A stretch of DNA of 32,479 nucleotides from Cystobacterineae bacterium (GTDB lineage: Bacteria > Myxococcota > Myxococcia > Myxococcales > Myxococcaceae): NCBI GenBank assembly GCA_009781495.1, contig WQYA01000019.1:1-32479 (forward strand), in the 5' to 3' direction. Positions 8,004-17,895 of this stretch are shown in pieces (position 1 is the first letter of the stretch; every line of letters starts with the position of its first letter). The position numbers were made by a program, and so were the translations under genes. The notes under the pieces were generated by a model. That model worked only from the letters and a program-made list of their open reading frames with translations. It had not been told where the DNA came from and ran no database searches.

Positions 8004-9911
8004 ATGGCCAAAATTATTGGAATAGACCTAGGAACGACCAACAGTGTGGTGGCCGTTATGGAAGGTCGCGAGGCAAAAGTCATCAGCAATGAGGAAGGCA
8101 ACCGCGTAACCCCCTCGGTGGTAGCTTTCACCAAGGAGCAGGAGCGTTTGGTGGGGCAGGTGGCGAAGAGGCAAGCCATCACCAACCCTGAACGTACCAT
8201 TTATTCTATTAAACGTTTTATGGGGCGTCGTTCCGACGAAGTTTCGGAGGAGACGAAGCTTGTCCCCTATAAAATAGTGGCAGGCCCGAACCAAGACGCC
8301 CGTGTGGATGTGGACGGGAAGCAATACAGTGCGCCGGAGATTTCGGCGCAGGTTTTGTTAAAGTTAAAGCGGGCGGCGGAGAATTATTTAGGTGAAAAGG
8401 TAACGGATGCGGTGATTACGGTACCTGCCTACTACAACGACGCTCAGCGCCAGGCGACGAAGGATGCGGGGGAGATAGCGGGCCTGAACGTACGCCGTAT
8501 TGTGAATGAGCCGACGGCGGCGGCGCTTGCCTATGGTTTGGACAAGAAGACGAACGAGAAGATAGCCGTCTATGACTTTGGCGGAGGGACTTTCGACATT
8601 TCCATTTTGGACATTGGCGAAGGGACGGTGGAAGTGTTGGCCACCAATGGCGACACGCACCTGGGGGGCGACAACATTGATGCGCGTATTATGGACTGGC
8701 TGATAGCTGAATTCAAAAAGGACACGGGCCTTGACATTGCCAAGGACAAGATGGTGTTGCAGCGTTTGAAAGAGGCTGCCGAGAAGGCGAAGATTGAGCT
8801 TTCGAGCACGATGGAGACGGACATCAACCTGCCCTTCCTCACGGCGGATGCTTCGGGCCCCAAGCACCTGAATGTGAAGTTGTCGCGTGCGAAATTTGAG
8901 ACGATGATTGAGGATTTGATTGCGAGGAGTTTGGAGCCTTGCAGGAAGTGCACCAAGGATGCGGGGCTAGAAGTAGGGGAGCTTAACGAGGTGGTTTTGG
9001 TAGGAGGGAGCACCCGTATTCCCGCGGTACAGGAGGCGGTGAAGAAGTTATTTGGAAAGGAGCCCAACCGTTCCGTAAACCCTGATGAAGTGGTAGCCGT
9101 AGGGGCGGCTGTGCAAGCAGGTGTTTTGTCGGGCGAGGTGAAGAACATTTTGTTGTTGGATGTGACGCCGCTGTCTTTAGGCCTAGAAACCCTGGGGGGT
9201 GTCTTCACGCGGTTGATTGAGCGCAACACCACCATTCCCTCGCGCAAGTCCGAAGTTTTTTCCACAGCCTCCGACAGTCAAAGCCAAGTGGAGATTCACA
9301 TTCTGCAAGGCGAGAGGGACATGGCAAATGACAACAAGTCCTTGGGCCGTTTCCACTTGACGGGGATTCCTCCTGCCCCTCGGGGTGTTCCGCAGATTGA
9401 AGTTGTTTTTGACATTGATGCCAACGGCATTTTGAATGTGACGGCCAAAGACAAGGCGACCAACAAAGAAGCCAAGGTGACGATTACACATTCTTCAGGC
9501 CTCTCCAAAGACGAGGTTGAGCGCATGGTGACAGAAGCCAAGAGCAACGAGACAGCAGACAAAGAACGTCGCGCTCTGGTTGAAGAGAAAAACCGTGCTG
9601 AAAACCTCCACTACAGGTTGGAGAAGTTGCTGAAGGAGAACAAGGACAAGCTGTCGGCAACGACGGCAAGCGAATTGGAAGCAGCGCTCCAAGAGCTTGA
9701 GAAAGTGCGGGGAGGCGATGACAAAGCGGCCATTACGGCGGCTGTCGACAAGCTTGAGGCGATAGGCCACAAAGCAGCCGAAGAGATGTACAAAGCTTCA
9801 GCTGCAGAAGCTTCGCAAGCCCAAGCGGCCTCAAGTGCTCCGGGCAGCCAAGCTCAACCCATAGAGACACCCAAAGAGGATGTGGTAGACGCAGAATTCA
9901 AACCGAGTTGA
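8004..9911 (+). CDS. dnaK: Molecular chaperone DnaK (Hsp70)
   Basis: ATP-dependent cytosolic chaperone working with DnaJ and GrpE. The 635-residue protein is full length. The ATPase domain (about 1-380) starts [18 protein letters not shown] and has [33 protein letters not shown] and [13 protein letters not shown]. The linker [17 protein letters not shown] leads to the substrate-binding domain (about 390-505) and a helical lid. The C-terminus [11 protein letters not shown] is the standard bacterial form. GGGAGA lies about 10 bases before ATG 8004. grpE and dnaJ are not adjacent, so the gene is a separate transcription unit with its own promoter and terminator. Confidence 0.98.
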   Translation: MAKIIGIDLGTTNSVVAVMEGREAKVISNEEGNRVTPSVVAFTKEQERLVGQVAKRQAITNPERTIYSIKRFMGRRSDEVSEETKLVPYKIVAGPNQDARVDVDGKQYSAPEISAQVLLKLKRAAENYLGEKVTDAVITVPAYYNDAQRQATKDAGEIAGLNVRRIVNEPTAAALAYGLDKKTNEKIAVYDFGGGTFDISILDIGEGTVEVLATNGDTHLGGDNIDARIMDWLIAEFKKDTGLDIAKDKMVLQRLKEAAEKAKIELSSTMETDINLPFLTADASGPKHLNVKLSRAKFETMIEDLIARSLEPCRKCTKDAGLEVGELNEVVLVGGSTRIPAVQEAVKKLFGKEPNRSVNPDEVVAVGAAVQAGVLSGEVKNILLLDVTPLSLGLETLGGVFTRLIERNTTIPSRKSEVFSTASDSQSQVEIHILQGERDMANDNKSLGRFHLTGIPPAPRGVPQIEVVFDIDANGILNVTAKDKATNKEAKVTITHSSGLSKDEVERMVTEAKSNETADKERRALVEEKNRAENLHYRLEKLLKENKDKLSATTASELEAALQELEKVRGGDDKAAITAAVDKLEAIGHKAAEEMYKASAAEASQAQAASSAPGSQAQPIETPKEDVVDAEFKPS

Positions 9912-10252
9912 GCAAAAATTTTGCCAAATGAGGCCCTCGCGCTATGATGAGTGCGGGGGTTTTCTTTTGCGGGCGATCGTCGCCCGCCACGTCGGGTTTG
10001 CATTTGATCGCTCATGGGTTTGCGCGCAAAAAAACACAAAGCCTATTGCGGGCTTGCCTCGCATTCGGGGCTGTGTCCGATCAGCGTTCCGAAGTGTTTG
10101 GGCATATGGCGATCGTCACAAAAAAGAGGTTGAAAGCCTTGCGTGGCTTTGCCAAATTTTCTGGGCGTACAGGGTGTTTTTTCTCTAAGAGGTGCGTCCA
10201 TTTCGGGTAGCGATATCAACGCAGAGCAGATGGTATTGTTGAGGCGAATGCA
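9912..10252. other. Intergenic region between dnaK and the HTH gene
   Basis: 341 bases with no credible gene. It holds the dnaK terminator, a short palindrome GGGCGA-TCG-TCGCCC (9971-9985) and a hairpin AAAGCC/GGCTTT (10133-10150). Several CGATCG words occur (GCGATCGTC twice). The promoter of the downstream gene must lie here, but no convincing -35/-10 pair was found. Confidence 0.5.
9934..9963 (+). terminator. Intrinsic terminator of dnaK
   Basis: CCCTCGC (9934-9940) pairs with GCGGGGG (9953-9959, one G-U), followed by TTTTCTTTT. It begins 22 bases after the dnaK stop. Confidence 0.75.
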
Positions 10253-10726
10253 ATGAATGAAGCAAAAGCAGACGAGCTTGCGACAGAGCATTCTTTGGAA
10301 ATGCGTGAAGCAAGAAAACGTTCTAAGACGATGTCTCGCAAAGAAATGGCGCGTGAGCTTCGTCGCAAGCGTTTGGCTGGGCAATGGAATGAAGAAGAGG
10401 CGGATTTGCTTCATGAGATTGAGAGCAAGCGTCCCAGGACGCGCGCGGATTGTGTGAATGGTCCGCGTCCATGTCTTTTCGTCTCTTGCAAACACAATCT
10501 CTATTTGGACGTCAATCCCGAAACAGGCTCTGTGAAGCTGAATTTTCCAGACAAGGAGATTACGGAGCTTCAATATACCTGCGCACTGGATGTGGCTGAA
10601 AAAGGTGGAATTACCTTAGAGGAGGTAGGGGAGATTATGAATTTAACGCGAGAGCGTATTCGTCAGGTGGAGACACAAGGCCTTCTCAAGTTGCGAGAAG
10701 CAACCGATGATGGGTTGGGTGACTAA
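10253..10726 (+). CDS. Sigma-region-4-like HTH DNA-binding protein with conserved cysteines
   Basis: A 157-residue putative transcription regulator. The C-terminal third ([20 protein letters not shown], then [10 protein letters not shown]) is a clear sigma-70 region 4 helix-turn-helix, the part that reads -35 boxes. Regions 2 and 3 are absent, so it cannot act as a full sigma factor. The N-terminus is basic and helical (residues 1-60). The middle holds four cysteines ([23 protein letters not shown]), which could bind zinc or an iron-sulfur cluster. ATG 10253 has GAGGCGA about 8 bases upstream. It lies directly before purH, whose start is 80 bases after its stop. I recall similar proteins in Myxococcota-like genomes; the target genes are unknown. 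Confidence 0.75.
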   Translation: MNEAKADELATEHSLEMREARKRSKTMSRKEMARELRRKRLAGQWNEEEADLLHEIESKRPRTRADCVNGPRPCLFVSCKHNLYLDVNPETGSVKLNFPDKEITELQYTCALDVAEKGGITLEEVGEIMNLTRERIRQVETQGLLKLREATDDGLGD

Positions 10727-10805
10727 GCCTCCCAAAACTCCCTTTCACTTGCTCGAAGAAGGATTGCACGCTAAATCCGAGCATTGCTTTGCATGGGAGA
10801 AAAGC

Positions 10806-12353
10806 ATGTTTGCTCTGTTAAGTGTTTCAAACAAAGAAGGATTGTTGCCTCTGGCCCAAGGGCTTGTTCGTCTGGGCTATCAAATTCTATCCACAGGAGG
10901 CACCTTTGAGGCTTTGAGCAAAGCCCATGTCCCCGTTATTGCGGTTGCCGAGCACACGCAGAGCCCTGAAATTCTGCATGGCCGTGTCAAAACCCTGCAC
11001 CCCAAAATTCACGGCGGCCTTCTGGGGAGGGTGGAGCGGGAGGACGACTGCGCCGAAATGCTGGCCCATGGCATCAGCCCCATTGCTTTGTTGGCCGTCA
11101 ACCTCTACCCCTTTGTTGAGACGGTGGCGCGAGGCGCCCCCCCGGAGGAGATTGTTGAGCAGATTGATGTGGGTGGCCCCACCATGATTCGAGCCGCAGC
11201 GAAGAATGCGCAGAACGTCATTGTGTTGACAAGTCCCTCGGACTATTCGCGCGTGCTTTGCGAGTTGGAAGAAAACCAGGGCAAGTTGAGCAGTGCGACA
11301 CGGGCCTATTTGCAGCGCAAAGCTTTTGAGCATACCGCGGCCTATGACGCAGCCATTGCCCAGTGGATGCAAAAGCGCGCCGAAGAAGACTTCCCTGAAA
11401 CCCTGGCCCTTTCTTTTGAGCGAGCCCAACCCTTGCGTTATGGTGAAAACCCCCACCAGCGTGCCGCTTTCTACCGCTCTAAAACTCAACCTGCCGGGCC
11501 CAGCCTCGCCTTTAGCCGTGTGCTGCAAGGCAAGGAACTCTCCTATAACAACTTTTTGGATTTGGATGCGGCATTGTCGGTTGTTTTGGAATTCCCTCAG
11601 ACGCCCGCTGCTGTCATTGTCAAACACAACACCCCTTGTGGGGTTGCTTTGGGGAACACCCTTGAAGAGGCTTTTGGACGAGCGAAGGCGGCCGATGAAG
11701 TTTCGGCTTTTGGCGGAATTGTCGCCCTCAACCGCGAAGTGGACGTTGCTTGCGCCCAAGGCCTTTGCAGTCTGTTTTTAGAGGCCGTCATTGCCCCTGC
11801 CTATTCCAAAGAGGCTTTGGCGCTTTTGTCGGCCAAGAAAAACCTGCGCCTTTTGGAAGCGGGAGCTGCTTTGGAACCCCCCCGAATGTTTCCCCTTGCA
11901 CAAGTAGATTACCGTAGTATTTCTGGCGGTTTACTCGCCATGGACAGAGATATTGCAGGAGGGGAGGCGAACTGGGAGGTGGTGACGCGCCGCGCTCCGA
12001 CAGCGGAGGAGATGGCGGCATTGAAGTTTTCGTGGAGCGTATGCAAGCATGTGAAGAGCAACGCCATTGTCTATGCCAATGCTTTTCAAACTTTGGCCAT
12101 AGGCGGGGGGCAGACCAGCCGGGTAGATTCGGCCAGGCTGGCGGCCGAGAAGGGGGGGGAGAAGCTCAAAGGGTGTGCGGTTGCTTCAGATGCTTTCTTC
12201 CCATTTAGAGATGGGGTAGATGTACTTGCAAGGGCAGGGGCGGGGTGTGTGGTTCAACCGGGTGGTTCTCTGAGGGACTCGGAAGTGATTGCGGCGGCCG
12301 ATGAGCACAACCTGGCGATGGTATTCACAGGTATTCGGCATTTTCGGCACTGA
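10806..12353 (+). CDS. purH: Bifunctional AICAR formyltransferase / IMP cyclohydrolase PurH
   Basis: Catalyses the last two steps of de novo IMP synthesis: formyl transfer to AICAR from 10-formyl-THF, then ring closure. The 515-residue product has the usual length. The N-terminal MGS-like cyclohydrolase domain (about 1-140) has [17 protein letters not shown] and [14 protein letters not shown]. The transformylase domain follows, with [44 protein letters not shown] and [15 protein letters not shown] 10806 is chosen because the family begins just there and GGGAGA lies at 10795-10800. The in-frame ATG at 10707 would add 33 unrelated residues overlapping the HTH gene. purD follows after one intervening gene. 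Confidence 0.97.
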   Translation: MFALLSVSNKEGLLPLAQGLVRLGYQILSTGGTFEALSKAHVPVIAVAEHTQSPEILHGRVKTLHPKIHGGLLGRVEREDDCAEMLAHGISPIALLAVNLYPFVETVARGAPPEEIVEQIDVGGPTMIRAAAKNAQNVIVLTSPSDYSRVLCELEENQGKLSSATRAYLQRKAFEHTAAYDAAIAQWMQKRAEEDFPETLALSFERAQPLRYGENPHQRAAFYRSKTQPAGPSLAFSRVLQGKELSYNNFLDLDAALSVVLEFPQTPAAVIVKHNTPCGVALGNTLEEAFGRAKAADEVSAFGGIVALNREVDVACAQGLCSLFLEAVIAPAYSKEALALLSAKKNLRLLEAGAALEPPRMFPLAQVDYRSISGGLLAMDRDIAGGEANWEVVTRRAPTAEEMAALKFSWSVCKHVKSNAIVYANAFQTLAIGGGQTSRVDSARLAAEKGGEKLKGCAVASDAFFPFRDGVDVLARAGAGCVVQPGGSLRDSEVIAAADEHNLAMVFTGIRHFRH

Positions 12354-12364
12354 AACGACAGGCT

Positions 12365-13135
12365 ATGCGCATCATTTGTTCACAATGCCAGACACGTTTT
12401 CGTGTCGATGACAAATACCTGACGTCGCGAGGCGTGCGCGTACAATGTCCACGTTGTGCGCATATTGAGTTGATTCAGCCTATGTCTGTGGAGGCGACTC
12501 CTTTTTTAGGAGAACGTATGTCAGGCGCGCAGCAGCCCGTGTTGCCGCCTGTCCCCATGGACATGGATGCGGATTTGGATTTTTCGGATTTACGGAGGGA
12601 GTTTGAAGAAGAGGGTGCAGAGCCGCAGAGTACTTTGGCGCCCGCAAACCTTTCGTTGGAAGGATGGGAGCTTCAACCGACGCAAACCATCATTGGCTCT
12701 TCAGCGGTCTATTGTCAGTTATGCGGGAAAGTGCTGTCGGACTCATTTGAGAAGGCCCTAGAGGTTTGTGAATCTTGTCGAAACCTGCCCCTAAGCTCTC
12801 CGGCTGTTCCTCCGAATATGGAGGTGGCGGGGTTGGGGAATAGGACGACAGGAGATTTAATTCACTCCTATGCGTCGGAGGAAGGCCCTCTGGCCCGCCC
12901 GGAGGAGGTGGAGGGTTTGTCCAACCAATATACCCCCCCCTATGCCTTTGAGGGGCCCCCTGGATATATTTCCAATGTGCCTTCGCAGAGTGGGGACGCT
13001 CAGGAAGCGGCCGTTGGTGTGGCGTTTTCTTCGAGACGTGGCCTATGGTTTTGGCTTCGTTGGATTCTCATAGGTTGTGGGGTGGCCCTGTTGTTGGTTC
13101 TTTTATTTTTGGCATTGGTTTTTATAGGGCGCTAA
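12365..13135 (+). CDS. Zinc-ribbon (MJ0042-type) single-pass membrane protein
   Basis: The 256-residue product begins [19 protein letters not shown] with a second pair [10 protein letters not shown], a four-Cys zinc ribbon of the MJ0042/zinc-ribbon family common in deltaproteobacteria. A second candidate ribbon is CQLCGKV...CESC (about residues 117-138). The middle is acidic and proline-rich, likely disordered. The C-terminus has one hydrophobic helix (about 228-254, [20 protein letters not shown]), so the ribbon probably faces the cytosol. It starts 11 bases after purH and ends 35 bases before purD, suggesting one transcript. Function unknown; similar proteins occur in regulatory or polarity roles, which is not shown here. 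Confidence 0.72.
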   Translation: MRIICSQCQTRFRVDDKYLTSRGVRVQCPRCAHIELIQPMSVEATPFLGERMSGAQQPVLPPVPMDMDADLDFSDLRREFEEEGAEPQSTLAPANLSLEGWELQPTQTIIGSSAVYCQLCGKVLSDSFEKALEVCESCRNLPLSSPAVPPNMEVAGLGNRTTGDLIHSYASEEGPLARPEEVEGLSNQYTPPYAFEGPPGYISNVPSQSGDAQEAAVGVAFSSRRGLWFWLRWILIGCGVALLLVLLFLALVFIGR

Positions 13136-13170
13136 GTTGACTGTTTACATTCAACCCGAGGGGGTTTTTC

Positions 13171-14421
13171 GTGGACGTATTGTTGCTGGGTTCTGGAGCC
13201 CGAGAGAACGCTTTGGCATGGAAAATGAGCCAGAGTCCGTTGTTGGGAAAGCTTTATGCTGCAAACGGCAACCCGGGGATAGCCCGGTTTGCCAGTTGTT
13301 TTGAAGTGCAGGAGTCTCACCCTCAAGCCGTGCTTCAGTTGGCGAAGCGTTTGGGCATACAGTTGGTGGTGGTAGGCCCCGAGGCGCCGTTGGTAGCGGG
13401 GGTAGCGGACGTTTTGCAGAAGGAGGGCATCGCTGTATTTGGCCCCACCGCAGGGGCGGCGCGGATGGAGGGGAGCAAGCGTTTTGCCAAGCAGTGCATG
13501 CTGGAGGCGGGGGTACCCACGGCTGAATTTGAGGTATTTGAGCAAGTGGAGGCAGCCGTTGCGCGTGCGCGCGCCTGGGGTAGGGTGGTGGTGAAGATGG
13601 ACGGTTTAGCGCAAGGCAAGGGGGTAGTGGTGGCCCGCAACGCGCAGGAGGCGGAGGAAGCCGTTTATGCGCTGTGGGCCTTGGGGGGTGGCAAGCAAAA
13701 GCTTTTGCTGGAGGAGTTATTGGAGGGGTGGGAGGTGTCGCTGATGGCGATGTGTGACGGGGAGCGTTTTGCCTTGTTGCCGGTAGCGCAAGATCACAAG
13801 CGTCTTTTGGATGGGGATGAGGGCCCGAATACGGGGGGCATGGGGGCCTACAGTCCCTTGCCGCAGATGTCCGAGGGCATGGTAGAGGAGTTGGGCCGTC
13901 TCATTTTCCCCCCGGTACTGGAGGTATTAAAGAAGAGGGGGACGCCGTTTAGGGGTGTGCTTTATGCGGGGCTTATGGTGACGCCGCAAGGGCCGAAGGT
14001 ATTGGAATTCAACTGTCGTTTGGGCGACCCTGAGGCGCAGGTATTGCTTTTGCAGTTGAATGAGGATTTTTTGGCTTTGGCTTGGGCCTGTGCGCAGGGT
14101 GAGCTTCGGCAGGGGAGGCTGAAGAGCAAGCCGGGGGCGAGCGTAGCTGTCGTAGCCTCTGCAGAGGGCTACCCCACAGCGCCGCGGAAGGGGGCGGAAA
14201 TTTTTGGCATTGCGCAAGCGGAGGCCTTGGGGGCGCAGGTATTTTTAGCAGGGGCCAAGGATGATTTTGGGAGGTTAAGGGTTTCAGGGGGGCGGGTGCT
14301 GAGTGTTTGCGCCCAAGCGGCCTCTTTGGCGAAGGCCCAGGAGTTGGCCTATGCGGCCATGGAAAAAATTCGTTTTGAGGGCCGACATTTCCGAAGCGAC
14401 ATAGGAGCGAAAGCCTTCTAA
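13171..14421 (+). CDS. purD: Phosphoribosylamine-glycine ligase PurD (GARS)
   Basis: ATP-grasp enzyme that joins glycine to phosphoribosylamine, second step of purine synthesis. The 416-residue length is normal. The N-terminal domain starts DVLLLGSGARENALAWKM with GNPGIA. The ATP-grasp core has VVKMDGLAQGKGVVVA, LLEELLEGWEVSLMAM, GPNTGGMGAYSPLP and VLEFNCRLGDPEAQVLL. GTG 13171 is chosen from GAGGGGG 5-12 bases upstream and fit to the family N-terminus. HxR of the usual GGREHAL motif is here SGARENAL, a small departure (RE retained). The lptF start lies one base after the stop, so purD probably leads the envelope operon. Confidence 0.96.
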   Translation: MDVLLLGSGARENALAWKMSQSPLLGKLYAANGNPGIARFASCFEVQESHPQAVLQLAKRLGIQLVVVGPEAPLVAGVADVLQKEGIAVFGPTAGAARMEGSKRFAKQCMLEAGVPTAEFEVFEQVEAAVARARAWGRVVVKMDGLAQGKGVVVARNAQEAEEAVYALWALGGGKQKLLLEELLEGWEVSLMAMCDGERFALLPVAQDHKRLLDGDEGPNTGGMGAYSPLPQMSEGMVEELGRLIFPPVLEVLKKRGTPFRGVLYAGLMVTPQGPKVLEFNCRLGDPEAQVLLLQLNEDFLALAWACAQGELRQGRLKSKPGASVAVVASAEGYPTAPRKGAEIFGIAQAEALGAQVFLAGAKDDFGRLRVSGGRVLSVCAQAASLAKAQELAYAAMEKIRFEGRHFRSDIGAKAF

Positions 14422-14422
14422 A

Positions 14423-15538
14423 GTGTGGCGCCTTTCTCGTTATGTGTTGTTGGAAATCCTTTCTCCTTTTGGGGCGGCGCTTTTGTTTTTTCTGTTGTTG
14501 TTATTCTCCATGGCTTTTTTGCGCGGCTCCGACTTGCTTTTGGGCTCCGCCATACGGCTGAGAGATTTGGCGGAAATTGGTTTTTTTGTTTTGCCGCAGT
14601 TTTTCATTCAAGCCATACCCATCGCTTTTTTATTGGCCTTGCTTTTGGGCATAGGGCGGATGAATGAGGACAGGGAAATACGCGCCATGCAGGCCTTGGG
14701 CTTAAGCCCCATGCGTGCCTCATGGGGGGTAATAGGGTTTGGGTTGGTGCTGTCCTTGTTGCTGACAGGCGCTTTGGCCTATGCTTTGCCTTGGAGCACC
14801 CGCAATTTATGGCATGTCACCAGTGAGCTGCTGAAACGTAACCTACGGGGCGACATTAAGTCCGGTGTATTTTATGATCAGCTCACCCGCTATGTCCTTT
14901 TTGTAGGTGAAGTGGACAGGCAGAATTGGAAGCGGCTATGGCTTTATGACACCCGGGAAGAGGACTCCTTGGGTTTGTTGAATGCCAAGGAAGGCCGTCT
15001 GGAGTTGCCCGAGGGGGAGGAAGCCATTTGGCTGCACCTGAAGGAGGGGGAGATTCACGACATACACAATGACTCTGCTGCTGTTGCCTACCCATGGGCG
15101 CGTTTTGAGGAGGGCAGGCTGCGTTTGGAATTGGGCAGGGGATATTTTCAGCGAAATTCTCTGGGGCGTGCGATGGATGAATATACCCTGGGGGATTTGC
15201 AGCGTTTTTCCAAGGAGGCGGGGGAGAGGGGGGACGAGAGGGGGGCCTTACGTTTTCATGTGGCATGGCATTGGCGTTTGGCCCAAGGCTTAGCCCCCCT
15301 GGTATTTTCTATTTTAGGTTTGGCCATAGCCCTCAAATATTTAAAGGGCAATAAAGCGATGGGGGGGCTTATGACGCTGGTGGCCTATGTGGCCTATTAT
15401 ATTTTAGCCCGGGTAGGGGTTTCCATGGCGGAGGAGGGGCTATGGGCGGCGGCCTTTGGCGCGCAGTTGGCGAATGTTGTTTTTTTAGCGGTGGGGTTGG
15501 TGGGGTGGCGCCACCTAGAGGCGGGGAGGTTGTTATGA
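14423..15538 (+). CDS. lptF: LptF/LptG family permease, LptF-like
   Basis: Inner-membrane subunit of the LptB2FGC exporter that extracts lipopolysaccharide and passes it along the Lpt bridge. The 371-residue protein has the family layout: TM1 (about 8-35), TM2 and TM3 (50-75, 95-125), a periplasmic beta-jellyroll (about 130-260), and three C-terminal TMs (285-365). NEDREIRAMQALGLSPMRAS is the cytoplasmic coupling region that contacts LptB. GTG 14423 starts one base after the purD stop, which implies translational coupling; AGGAG at 14403 is rather distant. The assignment as LptF rather than LptG rests on order and N-terminal sequence and is tentative. Confidence 0.85.
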   Translation: MWRLSRYVLLEILSPFGAALLFFLLLLFSMAFLRGSDLLLGSAIRLRDLAEIGFFVLPQFFIQAIPIAFLLALLLGIGRMNEDREIRAMQALGLSPMRASWGVIGFGLVLSLLLTGALAYALPWSTRNLWHVTSELLKRNLRGDIKSGVFYDQLTRYVLFVGEVDRQNWKRLWLYDTREEDSLGLLNAKEGRLELPEGEEAIWLHLKEGEIHDIHNDSAAVAYPWARFEEGRLRLELGRGYFQRNSLGRAMDEYTLGDLQRFSKEAGERGDERGALRFHVAWHWRLAQGLAPLVFSILGLAIALKYLKGNKAMGGLMTLVAYVAYYILARVGVSMAEEGLWAAAFGAQLANVVFLAVGLVGWRHLEAGRLL

Positions 15539-15611
15539 GGGCCGTATACACCGCTATGGGGGGGGGGCCGCCGCCAGGCGCAGCCTATAAAAACCGCCCA
15601 GGGGGGTGGGC

Positions 15612-16757
15612 ATGAGGGTGGGGAAAGTTTTATTCCGTTATATAGCGCTGCGTTATTTGCAGATGTTGTTGTTTATATGGCTTGGGTTGGTGGTGATATT
15701 TTTGGTGGTGGATTTTGGAGATCAGCTAAAAATGTATTTGGCGCGACCCATAGGGGACGTGCTGTTGATGTATTGGAACAAATTTTTGCTGTGCTTAAGC
15801 CAAATGTGTCCCATAGCCATGCTGTTGGCGGGGGGGAGCAGCATTGCCGCGTTGGCGCACCGCAGTGAGGTGAAGGCCATGTTGGCGCTGGGGGCCTCGC
15901 CCTGGGTATTTTATGCGCCGGTAGGCCTGTGCGCTTTGGGTGTAGCCATAGGCCTCTGCATTTTTGACGAGAAGGTGGCGACCCATGCAGGCCACATGAC
16001 GGACGAGCTACAGGTATACCGATTTAAACGCTATGGTAACGTAGGGGCCTATTTTATACCCAAGCAATGGTTCCACATAGGGGATACCATGTTTTATATG
16101 AACTCTCCCGAGGAGGGGGGGTTTAGGGATATTTCCATATTCCGCCTTTCCCCCTCCTTCCAAATGACGGAGCGCATAGACGCCGAAACCATGAAGCACG
16201 ACACGGGGGAGTTTTGGCAGCTGACGGACGTGCGTTTTCGGCGTTTTTTAGAGGGGGGGAAGATGGAGACGCAGACGAAGCCTGTGGCCCTGCTGCGTTT
16301 CCCCAAAAGCTCCGCCGACTCTTTTCGAATTCTCTCCGGACGTCCGGAGTGGATGCGGTTGAAGACTTTGTGGACGCAGCGCCAGTTGCGGGCGCAGGTG
16401 GGGTTGGCGACGCCGGCCTTGAGTTTGGCCCTGCACAACCGTTTTGCGACGCCGCTGATGGGGGTATTGGGAGCCCTCTTGACGGTGGCATTGACGCAGC
16501 GGCCCGGGCGCAAGGGGCAGCTGACGCTGGCGTTGACGGAGGGGGTATTGGTGAGTGTACTCTTATGGGGGAGCATGGTGATAGGGAGGGCCCTGGTATT
16601 AGGAGAGCGTACCTGGCCCTGGCTGGCGGCCTGGGGCCCCGTCCTCTTCCTAACGGTATTAACATGGGGCCTAGGCCATTATTATGCCCATGGGGGCAGT
16701 TTTAGCGGCAGGGGGGGCAGGCTAGAGGCCCTTTTGGGGAGGAGGCCTTTAGGTTGA
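15612..16757 (+). CDS. lptG: LptF/LptG family permease, LptG-like
   Basis: Second permease subunit of the lipopolysaccharide exporter. The 381-residue product has TM1 around 15-40 (LLFIWLGLVVIFLVVDFGD), TM2/3 around 50-120 with HRSEVKAMLALGASPW as the coupling region, a periplasmic domain, and C-terminal TMs (about 280-365). ATG 15612 is favoured; GTG 15606 and GTG 15618 are possible because the upstream G-run is a poor ribosome site. The 73-base gap from lptF contains a run of 10 G. The downstream glycosyltransferase starts at a TTG that overlaps this stop codon (TTGA). Confidence 0.85.
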   Translation: MRVGKVLFRYIALRYLQMLLFIWLGLVVIFLVVDFGDQLKMYLARPIGDVLLMYWNKFLLCLSQMCPIAMLLAGGSSIAALAHRSEVKAMLALGASPWVFYAPVGLCALGVAIGLCIFDEKVATHAGHMTDELQVYRFKRYGNVGAYFIPKQWFHIGDTMFYMNSPEEGGFRDISIFRLSPSFQMTERIDAETMKHDTGEFWQLTDVRFRRFLEGGKMETQTKPVALLRFPKSSADSFRILSGRPEWMRLKTLWTQRQLRAQVGLATPALSLALHNRFATPLMGVLGALLTVALTQRPGRKGQLTLALTEGVLVSVLLWGSMVIGRALVLGERTWPWLAAWGPVLFLTVLTWGLGHYYAHGGSFSGRGGRLEALLGRRPLG

Positions 16758-17884
16758 AAGTAGCCCTTATTCACGACTGGCTGGTCAGCTACCGGGGGGG
16801 GGAGAAGGTGCTAAACGCCCTCTTAGAGTTATTTCCCCAGGCTAAGCTTTATACCCTGTTTTATGAACCTGGGACTATCCCCGGCCCTATAGAAACGCTG
16901 CCCATACGCACCAGCTTTTTGGACAGGCCCTGGCTGCGCAAGCGCCACCGCATGTTTTTGCCGCTGTTTCCCTTGGCCGTGCATTCCTTCTCGCTGAAGG
17001 GTTATGACTTGGTGGTTTCCTCAAGCCACTGCGCCGCGAAGGCCGTAAGGGCGCCCGAGGGGGTTCCGCATTTGTGCTATATTCACGCGCCGCTGCGGTA
17101 TATGTGGGATCGCTTCGACGACTATTTCGGCAAGGGCCGCGCCTCCCTGCCCCTTCGCCTTGCGGCCCGCAGCTTGCGTCCTTTTTTGCAGCGTTGGGAT
17201 GTGAGGAGCGCCCGGCGCGTCACGCATTTTGTCGCCAACAGCCGGCACGTCGCCCGGCAGGTAGCCCTGCGTTATGGCCGGGAGGCCGCCGTGGTACACC
17301 CCCCGGTAGACTTAGAGCGGTTTTTACCCTTAGCCCCAGAGGCCTCGGGCAGGGGGGGCTATTTTTTATGTTTTGGGGCCCTAGCCCCCTATAAACGTTT
17401 AGACTTAGCCATAGAGGCTTTTAAGCGTTTAGGGCTACCCCTATGGATAGCGGGCTCCGGCCAAATGGAGGGGGTGTTAAAGAGGGGCCTGACCGGCAAC
17501 ATACGCTGGTTGGGGCAGGTGCCGGACGAGGAAGTCCCCGCCTTATTGCATGGGGCCAAGGCCCTGGTATTCCCCGGCGAAGAGGATTTTGGCCTAACGC
17601 CCATTGAAGCGCAGGCCTGTGGGCGTCCAGTCATCGCCCTAGGGCGGGGGGGGGCCCTGGAGACGGTAAATGAGAGGACAGGTTTGTTTTTTGGGGAGCC
17701 TACGGCAGCGGCATTGGAGGGGGTGGTGGGGGCCTTTGGTGAATTTGAGAAGGGGTTTAGGCCGCAGGAGGCCCGGGAGAATGCAATGCGGTTTTCGAAA
17801 GTGCATTTTTGGCAGGGCATGCGTGCCGAGTTGGAGGCCGTGTTGGGCGGCAAAACGCTTCCCCAAACCCCGGGCGGGTGCTAG
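16754..17884 (+). CDS. GT4-type glycosyltransferase
   Basis: Probably adds a sugar from a nucleotide donor to a lipid-linked glycan on the cytosolic face. The 376-residue GT-B enzyme starts VALIHDWLVSYRGGEKVL, typical of family 4 surface-polysaccharide enzymes. The C-terminal donor-binding domain (about 195-350) has FLCFGALAPYKRLDLAIEAF, and VFPGEEDFGLTPIEAQACG, where the EDFG...E segment matches the GT4 EX7E signature. TTG 16754 overlaps the lptG stop and has GGGGAGGAGG about 9 bases upstream. Two runs of 9 G (16794-16802 and 17646-17654) lie in the coding strand, encoding RGGE and GRGGAL. Slippage there would shift the frame. Acceptor and donor are unknown. Confidence 0.85.
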   Translation: MKVALIHDWLVSYRGGEKVLNALLELFPQAKLYTLFYEPGTIPGPIETLPIRTSFLDRPWLRKRHRMFLPLFPLAVHSFSLKGYDLVVSSSHCAAKAVRAPEGVPHLCYIHAPLRYMWDRFDDYFGKGRASLPLRLAARSLRPFLQRWDVRSARRVTHFVANSRHVARQVALRYGREAAVVHPPVDLERFLPLAPEASGRGGYFLCFGALAPYKRLDLAIEAFKRLGLPLWIAGSGQMEGVLKRGLTGNIRWLGQVPDEEVPALLHGAKALVFPGEEDFGLTPIEAQACGRPVIALGRGGALETVNERTGLFFGEPTAAALEGVVGAFGEFEKGFRPQEARENAMRFSKVHFWQGMRAELEAVLGGKTLPQTPGGC

Positions 17885-17895
17885 GAAAGCAAGCG

